A stretch of 62,047 nt of DNA from Saccharopolyspora spinosa NRRL 18395 (GTDB lineage Bacteria; Actinomycetota; Actinomycetes; Mycobacteriales; Pseudonocardiaceae). How positions within the stretch are numbered: the first letter of the stretch is position 1; each line of letters begins with the position of its first letter. The notes beneath the pieces were generated by a model. It was not told the DNA's origin, made no database searches, and worked only from the letters and a program-made list of their open reading frames with translations. Shown here piece after piece: positions 28,637-38,007 of this stretch. The stretch spans positions 3,177,985-3,240,031 of the forward strand of contig NZ_GL877878.1 in the NCBI RefSeq assembly GCF_000194155.1, read 5' to 3'. The position numbers and the translations under genes were made by a program.

Positions 28637-29947
28637 ATGAGGCCAGATCTCAGCACGGATGTCGTCGTGGTGGGCGCCGGGGTGATCGGTGCGGCGATCG
28701 CGCTGGAACTCGCTCGCGTGGGCCGCCGGGTGATCGTCGTGGACAAGGCCGGTGCCGCCGGCCAGGGCTCGACCAGCGCGTCGAGCGCGGTCGTCCGCTA
28801 CAACTTCTCGACCTCCGCGGGTGTGGCGACCGCCTGGGAGTCACATTACTGCTGGCTCGACTGGGCAGCACACCTCGGCCACGAGGTCGGTGACCTGATT
28901 CGGTTCGAGCAGAGCGGTCTGGTGATGCTAGACGTGGACGCGGCACCACGCGCGGGATGGCTCCCGTTGTTCGACGAGATCGGTGTCCCGTACGAGGAAT
29001 GGGACGCAGAGACACTGGCCGCGCGCGTGCCGGGCATCGACACCGGCCGCTACTGGCCACCGAAGCGGATCAATACCGACGAGTTCTGGGCGGACGCGCG
29101 CACCAGACTCGGCGGTGTTTACACCCCCGACGCGGGCTACATCACCGACCCGCAGCTGGCGGCCCATAACCTTGCCGGCGCGGCGGCGGCGGAGGGCGCG
29201 GAATTCCGGTTCCGCAGCCTCGTGACCGCGGTGGAGTTGGGCGACGGGCGTGTCCGTGCGGTCGTGTTGGCGGACGGTACCAGGATTGCGTGCGACGTGC
29301 TCATAAACGCCGCCGGCCCGTGGTCGGGAAAGCTGAACGAGATGGCCGGCGTCGGCTCGGACTTCACCGTGACGGTACGGTCGATGCGCCAAGAAGTTGC
29401 GCATGTGCTCGCGCCGGCGGGCTATCACCCCGATGGCGGCATCGGCCCTTCCGTGGCGGACATGGACCTCGGCACGTACTTCCGGGGCGAGATCGGCGGC
29501 GGACTGCTGGTCGGCGGCACGGAACCGGAATGCGACCCGTTCGAATGGCTCGACGATCCCGACGACGCCGACTTGAACCCCACGATGGCCGTGTTCGAGG
29601 CCCACGTCACCCGGGCGGCCCGGCGACTGCCGGAACTGACCGTGCCCAACCGGGCTCGTGGTGTCGTCGGAGTCTACGACGTGACGGAAGACTGGACGCC
29701 GATCTACGACCGGACCGAACTCGACGGCTTCTACGTGGCGATCGGCACCAGCGGCAACCAGTTCAAGAACGCCCCGGTCGTCGGGCAGTTCATGGCTGCG
29801 CTGGTCGAGCAGGTCGAGTCCGGCGCCGACCACGACGCCCACCCCGTGCAGTTCCTGGCCAAGAACACCGGCCTGCAGATCGACCTGGGAACGTTCTCCC
29901 GCAAGCGTCCCCGCAACACCAGCAGTTCGGGAACGGTGATGGGTTGA
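28637..29947 (+). CDS. FAD-dependent oxidoreductase, DAO/glycine-sarcosine oxidase family
   Basis: The 436-residue protein opens with a dinucleotide-binding fold (DVVVVGAGVIGAAIALELARVGRRVIVVDK) and has the DAO-type C-terminal FAD segment (GFYVAIGTSGNQFKNAP). SARs such as sarcosine oxidase, sarcosine dehydrogenase beta subunits and D-amino-acid oxidases share this layout. It would oxidise a secondary or primary amine at C-N. The ATG at 28637 follows GAAAGGACC. The MHS-type transporter lies just upstream on the same strand, so the pair looks like a small amine or amino-acid catabolic unit. The exact substrate is not visible. Confidence 0.8.
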   Translation: MRPDLSTDVVVVGAGVIGAAIALELARVGRRVIVVDKAGAAGQGSTSASSAVVRYNFSTSAGVATAWESHYCWLDWAAHLGHEVGDLIRFEQSGLVMLDVDAAPRAGWLPLFDEIGVPYEEWDAETLAARVPGIDTGRYWPPKRINTDEFWADARTRLGGVYTPDAGYITDPQLAAHNLAGAAAAEGAEFRFRSLVTAVELGDGRVRAVVLADGTRIACDVLINAAGPWSGKLNEMAGVGSDFTVTVRSMRQEVAHVLAPAGYHPDGGIGPSVADMDLGTYFRGEIGGGLLVGGTEPECDPFEWLDDPDDADLNPTMAVFEAHVTRAARRLPELTVPNRARGVVGVYDVTEDWTPIYDRTELDGFYVAIGTSGNQFKNAPVVGQFMAALVEQVESGADHDAHPVQFLAKNTGLQIDLGTFSRKRPRNTSSSGTVMG

Positions 29948-30613
29948 ATGACCTGCGGGACACCCCGGGAGTACCGTGACATCGAGCAGTCCCTGCAGCG
30001 AGTGCACCGCCCCGCGTTCGGTTCACCGCGTCTCTTACGAGAACCACATGTCACCCCCGGCGAGACCCGAGTCGTCGTGACCAGGGCATCCACGAGCAGC
30101 TGAACGGGTTACCACGCACAGCTGTCCACACGGTCGAGAACGGCGAACTGAAGACTGTGGCGACGGCCGCGGGGTCGGCCCGATTTAGCCAGGTTCTCAC
30201 CGGACGACAGCACGCTGGCATGCCTGTCCGACCAGGGCACAGCAGACGCCTACCACCTGTACCTCGGCACCGGGACCAGCTCGGTCGAGGCACCTGTCTG
30301 CCGGGCGGATGGCTAGTCGCGCCTCCGTGCCTCAACGTGGCCAGAGCCCAGCACCGGTGCCGTCGCGAACCCCTGAGACGCGGCGATTTTGCTCGCTGAC
30401 TCGCCAGCGGCCGGATTCGTCACGTCGGGTCGCCAGCACGCACTTGTCGCGCGCATCTTGTCACCGATCACATGGCAGGGCGGCGGATCGGTATCGCGCA
30501 CATCGATTTACCCTTCGCGTTCGTCGCGAATGTTCCGCGAGCCGACACCGCGATGTCCATTGCGGACAGTGTGGCCGACTGGCGTCGTATAGAGCGCGCC
30601 ATAACTGAGGCAC
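29948..30613. other. Decayed intergenic stretch
   Basis: Apart from the S9 peptidase remnant listed separately (30191-30316), nothing here has family similarity. Sequence just upstream of that remnant in another frame (VHTVENGELKTVATAAG, about 30124-30176) probably belongs to the same broken propeller. Confidence 0.5.
30191..30316 (+). pseudogene. S9 peptidase propeller fragment
   Basis: A 41-codon frame reads RFSPDDSTLACLSDQG and then ADAYHLYLGTG, which is a blade of the N-terminal propeller of S9-family (acylaminoacyl/prolyl oligopeptidase-type) enzymes. It ends at a TAG and has no catalytic domain after it. Just upstream the matching sequence is in a different frame, so at least one frameshift separates them. 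It is on the opposite strand from the second S9 remnant at 31006-32695. Confidence 0.55.
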
Positions 30614-30991
30614 TCATACGGAGGGGAATTCCACTGGCACGGTCGCGACGGCACGGGCGGTTTCCAACGTGGTGTTGATTCCGGCGAGCACTGACCCATC
30701 GCCGTCTATCGAGACGCCTGCGTCGACCTGCGCTCCACCGCGGCCAGCGCTGACGGCGCGGATCATCTGGGTCCAGTCACCCACGAAACGCGCGTCGGGC
30801 GAGGACGCCTCCTCCAGGGAGAATTGGACCGTGTCCCCGAAGGTGATCGTCCAGTGCACCTCCTCGCCGTTGGGACCGCCCGTGAGAAGGTAAGAAACCA
30901 CCCGTGCTCGACTGAGCTGCGTGCAGGCCGACCGAACGTCAGGCGCATCCTGCAGGAGCTTGTTCATCGCCGCGACATGCTCGACCGACAT
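30614..30991 (-). CDS. Small SCP2-like (sterol-carrier fold) protein
   Basis: The frame encodes about 125 residues from ATG 30991; GTG codons at 31000 and 31009 are alternatives, the last overlapping the S9 pseudogene stop (GTGA) behind AGGAAGG. The pattern of a polar strand (EEVHWTITFGDTVQFSLEE), DARFVGDWTQMIRAVSAG and a C-terminal GVSIDGDGSVLAGINTTLETAR resembles the SCP2 sterol-carrier fold, which binds hydrophobic ligands. Known motifs are weak, so the call is tentative. It was probably co-transcribed with the upstream peptidase before that gene decayed. Confidence 0.55.
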   Translation of the reverse strand: MSVEHVAAMNKLLQDAPDVRSACTQLSRARVVSYLLTGGPNGEEVHWTITFGDTVQFSLEEASSPDARFVGDWTQMIRAVSAGRGGAQVDAGVSIDGDGSVLAGINTTLETARAVATVPVEFPSV

Positions 30992-31083
30992 GAACTCCAC
31001 GCCGCTCACCCTTCCTGCAAGTGTGTGCGGAAGAAGGTGGCGACCTTTCGCCAGAAGTAGGCGTCGTGCACGCTGTCGTAGCC

Positions 31084-31742
31084 AGGGCGTGTGCAAGGTT
31101 GACCTATCCGGTTTAGGTAGTTTCGGGCGGGAAGGCGGGTGGCAGGTTGCCCAGGTGGTGGACAGGTTGGCCAGGTGGTGGACCGTTTCGATACCGGCGG
31201 CTGTGCCGTTCGGTCGGCGCCAGCGCCATATCCGGTTCGCAAGTTTCCGTCCAGAACAAAGACCTTCCAGGCTGCGGGTCCTGGCACGTCCGTACCCGCC
31301 CACGATTTCCATTGAAATTGCGGAGGTTGTCCACAGGCATCGGCGTGTCGGGATGCGACACGCCGACGGTCCGCAAGTTCCATTGAAATCGAAGGTTCGA
31401 TTTCAATGGAACTTGCGGCTTCTCTCCGCCGAGGCGGACTCGATGAACGTCTTCGCACCGGGAGTCACACGACCCCGCAAGGACTCGACTGTGAGGGTGG
31501 GCCCACCGCCTCCAGCGCCCGCCAGAGACCGTCCACACGACCCCGCAAGGACTCGACTGTGGGGGTGGGCCGGTCAAGCACAACCCGAACCAGGGAAGCC
31601 AAGAACACAAGAGCGCGGCTCCTGGACAGACCGTCACGGCTTGGACAACCCGATGATCTCCCACCGGAAACCGCGCCCTCGCCTCGCGTCCCACCTGGAC
31701 AAACCCCCGCCGCAACCCTCAGATCAACCTCGCACACGCCCT
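31084..31742 (+). mobile_element. Non-autonomous inverted-repeat element (MITE-like), copy 1
   Basis: The 659-bp element begins AGGGCGTGTGCAAGGTTGA and ends with the complement of that sequence (one mismatch), so it has terminal inverted repeats of about 19 bp. It encodes no transposase. Inside are a 23-bp perfect inverted repeat (31371-31393 with 31396-31418, two-base loop) and an 11-bp hairpin (31340-31350 with 31356-31366). A segment around 31485-31560 is duplicated: ACACGACCCCGCAAGGACTC occurs twice, which accounts for the 68 extra bases over copy 2. The 12-bp target duplication resembles that of IS4-family elements, so it may be mobilised by such a transposase elsewhere in the genome; this link is inferred. 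Confidence 0.85.
31371..31418. repeat. 23-bp near-contiguous inverted repeat inside the element
   Basis: The arms (centre TCGAA-GG-TTCGA) pair perfectly with a two-base loop and would form a long hairpin in RNA or a cruciform in DNA. The same palindrome is present at 49756-49803 in copy 2 without change, while other parts of the element differ. Confidence 0.85.
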
Positions 31743-32918
31743 GCTGTCGTAGCCGTGGTACTGCTCCGGCTGGACGACGAACTCGTGCGCCTTACCGGCC
31801 CGGATCAGCATCTCGCTCATCTTCATGGTGTGCGGTGACGTACGCGTAATCGTCGTCGACGCGGTGCACGTAGTCGACAGGCCATTCGCCTTCGGTCAGT
31901 TGCCGGATCAGGTTGCCTTCGATGTCGTACAGGTACAGGTGCTTCCAACCCGAGCGCTCGGACAGCCACAGCAACTGGGTACCGTCGGGGGCCAGGAAGA
32001 GTCCGAGCTTCCTGCCGAAGTAGACATCGTGATGGATCGGCTCTCGCTCTCCTCGCTGAACACCGGTCGGGTTGCTCCGGTCGTCGCGTCGGCAAGTAGC
32101 ACGTCGGCGCGACGGTAGTCGCGGCTCAGCACGCGGCGACCAGGTGCGAGCCGCCGGGTAGCCAGGACGCGTGCACCGGGTAAGTGTCGGTGGTGTCCCC
32201 GAGATCGAGCTCAACCGCCGGACGGCCGTATACGTCGAGCACGTGCAGGGTGGTGCGCTCGAGCCGCCCGCCCGCCTGGGCGTGGTACCGGTGTACCACT
32301 TCGTCCTCGCGCTTGAGGTAGTGGACCTGGGGCGCAGCGTGCACCCCGCGGTTGTCGACCTTGTAGACCGCGAGCCGCGAACTGTCAGGCAACCAGTTGC
32401 ACGCCAGAAACGCCATGCCCAGATTGGCCAATGCGGGATCGACGAGGTCGAAGCGGTACTCGTGCTCCGGGGTGCCGTCGGTGGTTAGCGGGACCGGTCG
32501 GCCGTCGACAGCCGAGCGCAGCACGATGTTGCCGTCGGCCGTGGAGGCAAGCAGGTCACCGTCCGGCGAGGCAAGTTCGTGCGCCTTCTGCGGATCGATC
32601 AGCGGCCCGGTACGCAGAAACTGCCGCGGCGTACGGGGCCGTCGAGGCCGTCCAAGAACAGATCGAATCTGGTGTTCCCGGTAGCCATACGACACTCCCT
32701 AACCGTTACGTGTCGCTGAGATTACAATCGACAACAAACCCAACAATCGACAAATGTCGGGCGGGTAGGGGCCGGGGAGTGACAGTCGTCGCGCGCGCCA
32801 TGTCGGGCCACGCTCCGGCGCGCCGATCGATGAACCTGACGACATACGTGAGCCGTTCGCACGACCGCGGCCTCGAAGTTGACATTGCGGGAAGCGAGAC
32901 AGCAGAGGAGAAAAGGCC

Positions 32919-34142
32919 GTGGCCGAGGACGATTTGCAGTCCATTGTGGATGAGCTCGCAGAACGGCTCGAGCGGTCGGTCGCGATCGACGATCCGGCGA
33001 TCCGGCTGCTCGCGGCCAGTCGGCACTTCGGTGACGAAGATGCCGTTGTGCTGAACCGGTCCGTTCCCGCCGAGACCTCCGAAACGATCCTTGCCCAAGG
33101 CGTCGCGAGTTGGACCGCTCCGGGACTGATCGACGTGAGCGGTATTGCCGGAGCGCTGCCCAGGCTGTGCGCTCCAGTACGCTTCAACGGTCTGCTCCTC
33201 GGGTACCTCTGGCTCGTCGACGAAAAGGGAACTTTCCGGGAGCACGAGTTCACTGGAGCGGCCGAGTCCGCGGAACGTGCGGCCATCGTGCTTTACCGCA
33301 GGCTGCTACTACACCAGCGATCCCAAGTTCGGCACGAAGTGATCCTCCGGGACCTGGTCTCCCCCGACGCCCTGGTCCGCGCACAGGCGGTGGAGGACCT
33401 GCGGGCCGAGCAACTGTTCCCTGAAACCGCGATGCATTTCACCGCGTTCGCGGTACATTGCCGTACCGAGGCCGCGACGCCGTCCTCCCAGGAGGTCGCA
33501 CTGGAGGCCGCCGTCGAGGACGGGATCCGCGCAGTGCATAACGACGTCGCCCTGATGGTCGTGAACCGAGCGCGGGCGTGGATTCTGCTCGCGCAACGTC
33601 AGCCCCCGCCCGAACTGCTGAACACCACATTGACAGACCGGATTACCTCCCGGTTCAACAGGCTCGCCCACACCGATACGAGCCTTGTGTTCGGGATCGG
33701 CACCACTGTGAACCGGCTTGACGCCGTCAGGGACTCCTACCACCAGGCCACTCTCGCGGCGCGCGCCGCGATCCTTGTGCCGAGCCTCGGGGATGTCGCC
33801 CGGTGGGGAGAACTCGGACCCTACGGACTGCTTCTTAAGCTCTCCACGAACGATCTCGTGGACGCCTCCAGAGTCCCCGCGCTCGACGCGCTGGAGCGGG
33901 AAGACACCCACCACGTCCTGATCGACACATTGCACGCCTTCTTCGATCACGGGGGCAATATCCGCCGCACGGCCGACGCACTGAAGGTTCACCGGGCGAC
34001 CTTGTACCAGCGCCTCAAGCGGATCGAGCGGATAACCGGCCGGAACCTCGAAGACGGTGATGACTGGCTCACTCTCCACCTCGGACTGAAGGTGCGCGCG
34101 CTTGCCACTGCGTTCCGCGCGCATCTCGACGGAGGCGAGTGA
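32919..34142 (+). CDS. PucR/CdaR-family transcriptional regulator
   Basis: The 407-residue protein ends with the PucR-type helix-turn-helix (DTLHAFFDHGGNIRRTADALKV followed by HRATLYQRLKRIERITG). The middle shows the GGDEF-like/CdaR segment (LVFGIGTTVNRLDAVRDSY, HQATLAARAA) and the first 150 residues look like a GAF-type sensory region. It starts with GTG behind GGAGAAAAGG. Family members regulate catabolic genes in response to small molecules. It is divergent from the decayed peptidase and converges with the KDG-dehydratase-like operon, so its current target is uncertain. Confidence 0.85.
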   Translation: MAEDDLQSIVDELAERLERSVAIDDPAIRLLAASRHFGDEDAVVLNRSVPAETSETILAQGVASWTAPGLIDVSGIAGALPRLCAPVRFNGLLLGYLWLVDEKGTFREHEFTGAAESAERAAIVLYRRLLLHQRSQVRHEVILRDLVSPDALVRAQAVEDLRAEQLFPETAMHFTAFAVHCRTEAATPSSQEVALEAAVEDGIRAVHNDVALMVVNRARAWILLAQRQPPPELLNTTLTDRITSRFNRLAHTDTSLVFGIGTTVNRLDAVRDSYHQATLAARAAILVPSLGDVARWGELGPYGLLLKLSTNDLVDASRVPALDALEREDTHHVLIDTLHAFFDHGGNIRRTADALKVHRATLYQRLKRIERITGRNLEDGDDWLTLHLGLKVRALATAFRAHLDGGE

Positions 34143-34507
34143 ACGTCGCCGCATGGCTCGGGCACCGTCGGTGCCCGACCACCTCGACCTTCGCGTTGGC
34201 GAGCAACGCGTGACGTCCCTCAACGAAACATCGAACCCGTCTCGCAAATGGCCGCTCGATGATCGATATCACCGCAGCTCAGACGATAAACATCGGCTGC
34301 TGCGCGAAAGAAAGTACTTCTGGCCTTTTGGAACGGGCCACCCGTGACGGGTGAAGATGAGCAGCATGTTGCGGTCGAGGTCTGGTGGTAACTGCACGAA
34401 TCGCGTCCAGCCGGTTACAGCTCGTGCCGATCGCCAAGCAGCCCTGGCAGTCCTACGCGGTCTGCGGACCGGCATGCCGATGCTCCCGGAGGGAGGTCTC
34501 GTCGGGG
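34143..34507. other. Convergent intergenic region with hairpins
   Basis: No gene is supported. A hairpin at 34160-34176 (GGGCACCG, one-base loop) lies 18 bases after the PucR-type gene and may terminate it. A second short palindrome, CACCCGTGACGGGTG, is at 34339-34353. Confidence 0.5.
34160..34176 (+). terminator. Probable terminator of the PucR-type gene
   Basis: An 8-bp perfect GC-rich inverted repeat with a one-base loop lies 18 bases past the stop codon. Such a small loop would open slightly in RNA. There is no U-tract. Confidence 0.5.
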
Positions 34508-35422
34508 TCAGCTGAGGTTGGCGATCAATCCGGTCAGCTCGGTGAATTCGTCCGGGGTCAGGTCCCGCAGCGGGGTGCGCACGGGGCCGGCCGGTCGGCC
34601 GATCGCTCGGACACCCGCCTTGACGATGCTGACCGCGTATCCGGCAGCGCGATCGCGGATCTTGCAGTAGGGGATCACGAATTCGTTGAGGCCGTGCTGG
34701 ATGTGTTCGCGATCTCCGGCGCGCACCGCGTTGTAGAACTCCACCGCGAACTTCGGGACGAAGTTGTAGATCGCCGAGGAGTAGGTCGTGACGCCCAGCT
34801 CCGTGTAGGGCAGGGCGAATGTTTCGGCGGTGGGCAGCCCTCCGATGTAGGTGAAGCGGTCGCCGAGCCGGGCGTGGATCCGGGTCATCAACTCGAGATC
34901 GCCGACGCCGTCCTTGAAACCGACGAGGTTCGGGCAGGTTTCGGCGAGTTCGGCCAGCGTGTCGTCGCGGAGGACGGCGTTGGCCCGGTTGTAGACGATC
35001 ACGCCGAGGTCGGTGGCTTCGCAAACTGCGCGGACGTGCGCGGCGAGACCGTCTTGCGGGCTGCCGGTGAGGTAGGGCGGCAGCAGCAGGATCCCGGCCG
35101 CGCCCGCGCGACTGCATGCCTTGGCCATCTCCACCGCGGTCGCGGTGCCGTAGCCCGCGGCTCCGATCACCGGGATGTCGTCGGGGGCTTCCGCGGCTGC
35201 GGTGGCGATCACGTGCTCGACCTCGTTCGGGGTGAGCGAGAAGAACTCCCCGGTACCGCCAGCCGCGAACAGGCCCGCCGCGCCGTGCTGGCACAGCCAG
35301 CCGATGTTGTCCCGATAGGACTTCTCGTCGAACGAGAAGTCGTCGTGAAACGTCGTGACCGGGAAGGACAGCAGACCGCTGCCCAGCCGTCGCATGACGT
35401 CCTCGGGAGACCTCGTCATCAT
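34508..35422 (-). CDS. DHDPS/KDG-dehydratase-family protein (5-dehydro-4-deoxyglucarate dehydratase-like)
   Basis: The 304-residue protein is a DapA-superfamily TIM barrel. [17 protein letters not shown] is the typical opening of 5-dehydro-4-deoxyglucarate dehydratases. The Schiff-base lysine is in [10 protein letters not shown], and [11 protein letters not shown] carries the conserved tyrosine. Enzymes of this group turn 5-dehydro-4-deoxyglucarate into 2,5-dioxopentanoate; some act as pyruvate aldolases. It is the last gene of a five-gene leftward series (LysR, M24, aminotransferase, MHS transporter, this gene). No glucarate or galactarate dehydratase is nearby, so another 2-keto acid substrate is possible. 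Confidence 0.8.
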   Translation of the reverse strand: MMTRSPEDVMRRLGSGLLSFPVTTFHDDFSFDEKSYRDNIGWLCQHGAAGLFAAGGTGEFFSLTPNEVEHVIATAAAEAPDDIPVIGAAGYGTATAVEMAKACSRAGAAGILLLPPYLTGSPQDGLAAHVRAVCEATDLGVIVYNRANAVLRDDTLAELAETCPNLVGFKDGVGDLELMTRIHARLGDRFTYIGGLPTAETFALPYTELGVTTYSSAIYNFVPKFAVEFYNAVRAGDREHIQHGLNEFVIPYCKIRDRAAGYAVSIVKAGVRAIGRPAGPVRTPLRDLTPDEFTELTGLIANLS

Positions 35423-35447
35423 GGGATCGCGTTCCTTCCTGGGGATG

Positions 35448-36770
35448 TCAGCGTTTGAGCTTCTTCTTGGCGGTTTCGGGGATCGCCAGCGTCGTGAGCA
35501 GGGTTCCCACCGCGGTGGCGATGATGTAGTAGGCCGGGACGTGGCTGTCGCCGGTTACGTCGATGAAGTAGGTGAGGAACAGCGGCGCGGCACCGCCGAA
35601 GATCGCGGTCGAGATGTTGTAACCGATGGAGTAAGCGGTCACCCGGATCCGAGTCGGGAACAGCTCCACCAGGACGCACTGGATGACCGAGGTGTACATC
35701 GCGAAGCAGACGAACATGATCGCCATCCCGACGATGCTGAGCGCTCCTCGGTGGTCGACCAGCAGGAAGCCGGGATAGACCACGATGCACGTCGCGATCG
35801 ACGAGGTCAGCAGTACCGGCTTGCGTCCGATCCGGTCCGACCAGCGGGACGTCAGCGGCACGGTGCACAGCAGCGCGAGGATGCCGACGGCCGTGGTGCC
35901 GAAGGACGCCGTGGGATCGAAGTGCAGCGACTTCTGCAGGTATGCAGGCATGTAGCTGGTGAGCACGTAGTACCCGGAGCTGTTGAGCAGCGACAGCGTC
36001 GCGCAGACCAGGATCGCCCGGCGACCCACCCGCGAGGTCAACGCCTCGCGCACCGGCTGGCTGGCGACCTCACCGGCTTCGGAGATCTCCTGGTACGCCG
36101 GGGACTCCGCCACCTTCTTGCGGATGTAGAGCCCGACGATGCCCAGCGGGAGCGCCACGAAGAACGGGAGGCGCCAGCCCCAACCGTGTAGCTGCTCCTC
36201 GGTCAGCGCCTCGGTGAGCAGCAGGCCCATGAGGCTTCCGGTGAGCAGCGAGGAGAACGAACCGATCTGCGCGAAGGACACCACGAAGGCACGTCGGTTC
36301 GCCGGGGCGTGCTCGCCGGCGAACGACATCACGCTGCCGAGTTCACCGCCCGCGGACAGGCCCTGCACCACGCGCAGCAGCACCAGCAGCAGCGGCGCAG
36401 CGATACCGATCGTCGCCGCGGTGGGCAACAGACCGGCAGCCGCCGTGGCCAGCGACATGGCCATCAGGGAGGTGATCAACACCTTGCGGCGGCCGAACCG
36501 GTCGGCGAAGAACCCGCCGACGATGCCGCCGAAGGGCCGGAACACGAACGTCACGGCGAACACCGCGAAGGTGCTGAGCAGTCCGCTCGTGCTGGCGCCG
36601 GAGAAGAAGTTGGCCGCGATCGGAACCGTCAGGAATCCGTAGATCCCGTAGTCGTACCATTCGACGAACTGCCCGGCGGCCGTGCCGGCCATGACCCGGC
36701 GCAGGGACGACATGTTCGTTGTTGCCGAGGTGACGTATCTGGCCTCGGCGTCGGCAACTGGCTGGCGCAT
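35448..36770 (-). CDS. MHS-family metabolite:proton symporter
   Basis: The 440-residue protein has the ProP/ShiA-type pattern: [15 protein letters not shown] in helix 1, [14 protein letters not shown] after helix 2, [15 protein letters not shown] in helix 4, [12 protein letters not shown] after helix 8. It would import an organic acid or zwitterion with protons. It starts with ATG 36770, with an alternative ATG at residue 20. It lies 23 bases after the aminotransferase gene and before the KDG-dehydratase-like gene, so it likely imports the substrate of that pathway. Confidence 0.85.
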   Translation of the reverse strand: MRQPVADAEARYVTSATTNMSSLRRVMAGTAAGQFVEWYDYGIYGFLTVPIAANFFSGASTSGLLSTFAVFAVTFVFRPFGGIVGGFFADRFGRRKVLITSLMAMSLATAAAGLLPTAATIGIAAPLLLVLLRVVQGLSAGGELGSVMSFAGEHAPANRRAFVVSFAQIGSFSSLLTGSLMGLLLTEALTEEQLHGWGWRLPFFVALPLGIVGLYIRKKVAESPAYQEISEAGEVASQPVREALTSRVGRRAILVCATLSLLNSSGYYVLTSYMPAYLQKSLHFDPTASFGTTAVGILALLCTVPLTSRWSDRIGRKPVLLTSSIATCIVVYPGFLLVDHRGALSIVGMAIMFVCFAMYTSVIQCVLVELFPTRIRVTAYSIGYNISTAIFGGAAPLFLTYFIDVTGDSHVPAYYIIATAVGTLLTTLAIPETAKKKLKR

Positions 36771-36792
36771 GCTGATGACTCCGTTCGTCCGG

Positions 36793-37971
36793 TTATTCGG
36801 CGCACCACGCCGCGAGGAAGTCCCGCGTCGGGTCGGTCGCGGCCCGCACGCCGAGAGCGCTGAGCTCGTAGGCGACCGCGGCGATGGTGTGCAGTTGCGG
36901 CCCCGGCCGGGCCGACTCCGCCATGTGCGCGATCCGGATCACGGTGGCGGCGTCGCCGTCCATTCCGCCCGCGATGTGCACGCGGTGCCGCTGCGCCAGC
37001 CGACGGCGCAGGGTCCGGGCGTCGATGCCCGGCAACCGGAACGCGCCGACGGTGCTCGACTCCGCACCTGGCGGCGCCACCGGATGCATCCCGAGTGCGG
37101 CCATCGCCGCGCGCAGACCGGCGCCGGTGCGGCGGTGCCGTTCCCAGCGTTCCTCGATGCCTTCTTCGGCGGTCAGTTCGAGCGCGCGGCGCAGCGCGAC
37201 CACCAGGTTGGTCGGCATGGTCCACGGCAGTCTGCGGTATCCGGACTTCAACCTGCCGCCCCGCTCTCGGGGAACCCACTGGTCCCACCACCGGAGCAGG
37301 TCGAGGTAGTAGCCGAGCGGCGGCCGTCTGCGGCCTTCGATCTCGTCGCGGGCGCGCTCGCTGACCGCGACGAAGGCCAGCCCGGGCGGCGCGCCGACCG
37401 ACTTCTGGGCCGCTGAGGCGCACAGGTCGATACCGAGGTCGTCGAAGTCGATCGCGGTGCCGCCGAGCGAGGACACCGCGTCGACTAGCAGCAGCCCGTC
37501 CCGCCGGTGCACCAGCTCGGCGTACTCGGCCAGGTCGTTGACCATGCCGGTGGACGTTTCGTTGTGTACGACGCCGAGAACGGGCTTGTCGTGCCGGTCG
37601 AGTTCGGCCTCGATGTCGTGCACCGCCAACGGCTGGCCGGAATCGTGCTTGAGCTCCACGACCCGCATGCCCAGCGACCCGCCGATGGCGGCCATCATGC
37701 GGCCGAACGTACCGTTGGCCGGGACCACGAGAGGGCGGTCGACGGGGTCCGCGCTGGCCAGCGCGGACTCGACGGCGCCCCGGCCGCTCGCCGGCAGCAC
37801 CACGACTTCGCCCGCGGTGCCGTAGATCTGCTTGAGCAGTTCGCAGGTCTCGTCCATCATCTCGGCGAACTCGGCGCTCTGGTGGTACATCGGCGGTGCC
37901 GCGAGTGCTTGGATGACCCGGTCGTCGACCAGGGTCGGGCCTGGCTCCATCTGCAATGCCATTGCGGTCAT
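36793..37971 (-). CDS. Class V aminotransferase (alanine-glyoxylate / serine-pyruvate type)
   Basis: The 392-residue protein has the class V pattern: GEVVVLPASGRGAVESAL, LVVPANGTFGRMMA, LLVDAVSSLGGTAIDFDDLG (PLP-binding aspartate) and the PLP lysine in ASAAQKSVGAPPG. Members transfer amino groups between small substrates such as alanine, serine, ureidoglycine or 2-aminoethylphosphonate and 2-oxo acids. No phosphonate or purine genes are close. It is 22 bases before the MHS transporter gene and 36 bases after the M24 gene, so it probably removes nitrogen from the product of the M24 hydrolase. Confidence 0.85.
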   Translation of the reverse strand: MTAMALQMEPGPTLVDDRVIQALAAPPMYHQSAEFAEMMDETCELLKQIYGTAGEVVVLPASGRGAVESALASADPVDRPLVVPANGTFGRMMAAIGGSLGMRVVELKHDSGQPLAVHDIEAELDRHDKPVLGVVHNETSTGMVNDLAEYAELVHRRDGLLLVDAVSSLGGTAIDFDDLGIDLCASAAQKSVGAPPGLAFVAVSERARDEIEGRRRPPLGYYLDLLRWWDQWVPRERGGRLKSGYRRLPWTMPTNLVVALRRALELTAEEGIEERWERHRRTGAGLRAAMAALGMHPVAPPGAESSTVGAFRLPGIDARTLRRRLAQRHRVHIAGGMDGDAATVIRIAHMAESARPGPQLHTIAAVAYELSALGVRAATDPTRDFLAAWCAE

Positions 37972-38007
37972 GGGAGATTCCTGTGCGTTCGAGGTCGAGT
38001 GAGTGGA

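Larger units (their letters stand above)
31072..31754. repeat. 12-bp target-site duplication flanking element copy 1
   Basis: GCTGTCGTAGCC occurs at 31072-31083 and again at 31743-31754, directly outside the element ends. On the minus strand it encodes part of HGYDS in the interrupted peptidase gene. Confidence 0.85.
31006..32695 (-). pseudogene. DPP-IV-like S9 peptidase, disrupted by frameshifts, a deletion and an insertion element
   Basis: Pieces in order on the minus strand are: propeller blades (HELASPDGDLLAST, ACNWLPDSSRLAVYKVDN, HASWLPGGSHLVA); then, in other frames, DYRRADVLLADATTGATRPV and LLWLSERSGWKHLYLYDIEG with GEWPVDYVHRVDDDYAYVT; then the C-terminal end MKMSEMLIRAGKAHEFVVQP, YHGYDS and VHDAYFWRKVATFF. 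The order matches dipeptidyl-peptidase-IV-type enzymes. The catalytic-domain core with the nucleophile serine is gone between the propeller and the C-terminal end. The 659-bp element at 31084-31742 splits HGYDS from VHDAYF, with the 12-bp GCTGTCGTAGCC duplicated on both sides. Removing the element and one duplication restores the C-terminal frame. Confidence 0.8.

Noticed and set aside
31371..31418. CRISPR-like palindromic repeat (motif TTCCATTGAAAT three times)
   Set aside because: The copies are not evenly spaced, there are no spacers and no cas genes. The same structure occurs in both copies of the inverted-repeat element, so it is part of that element.
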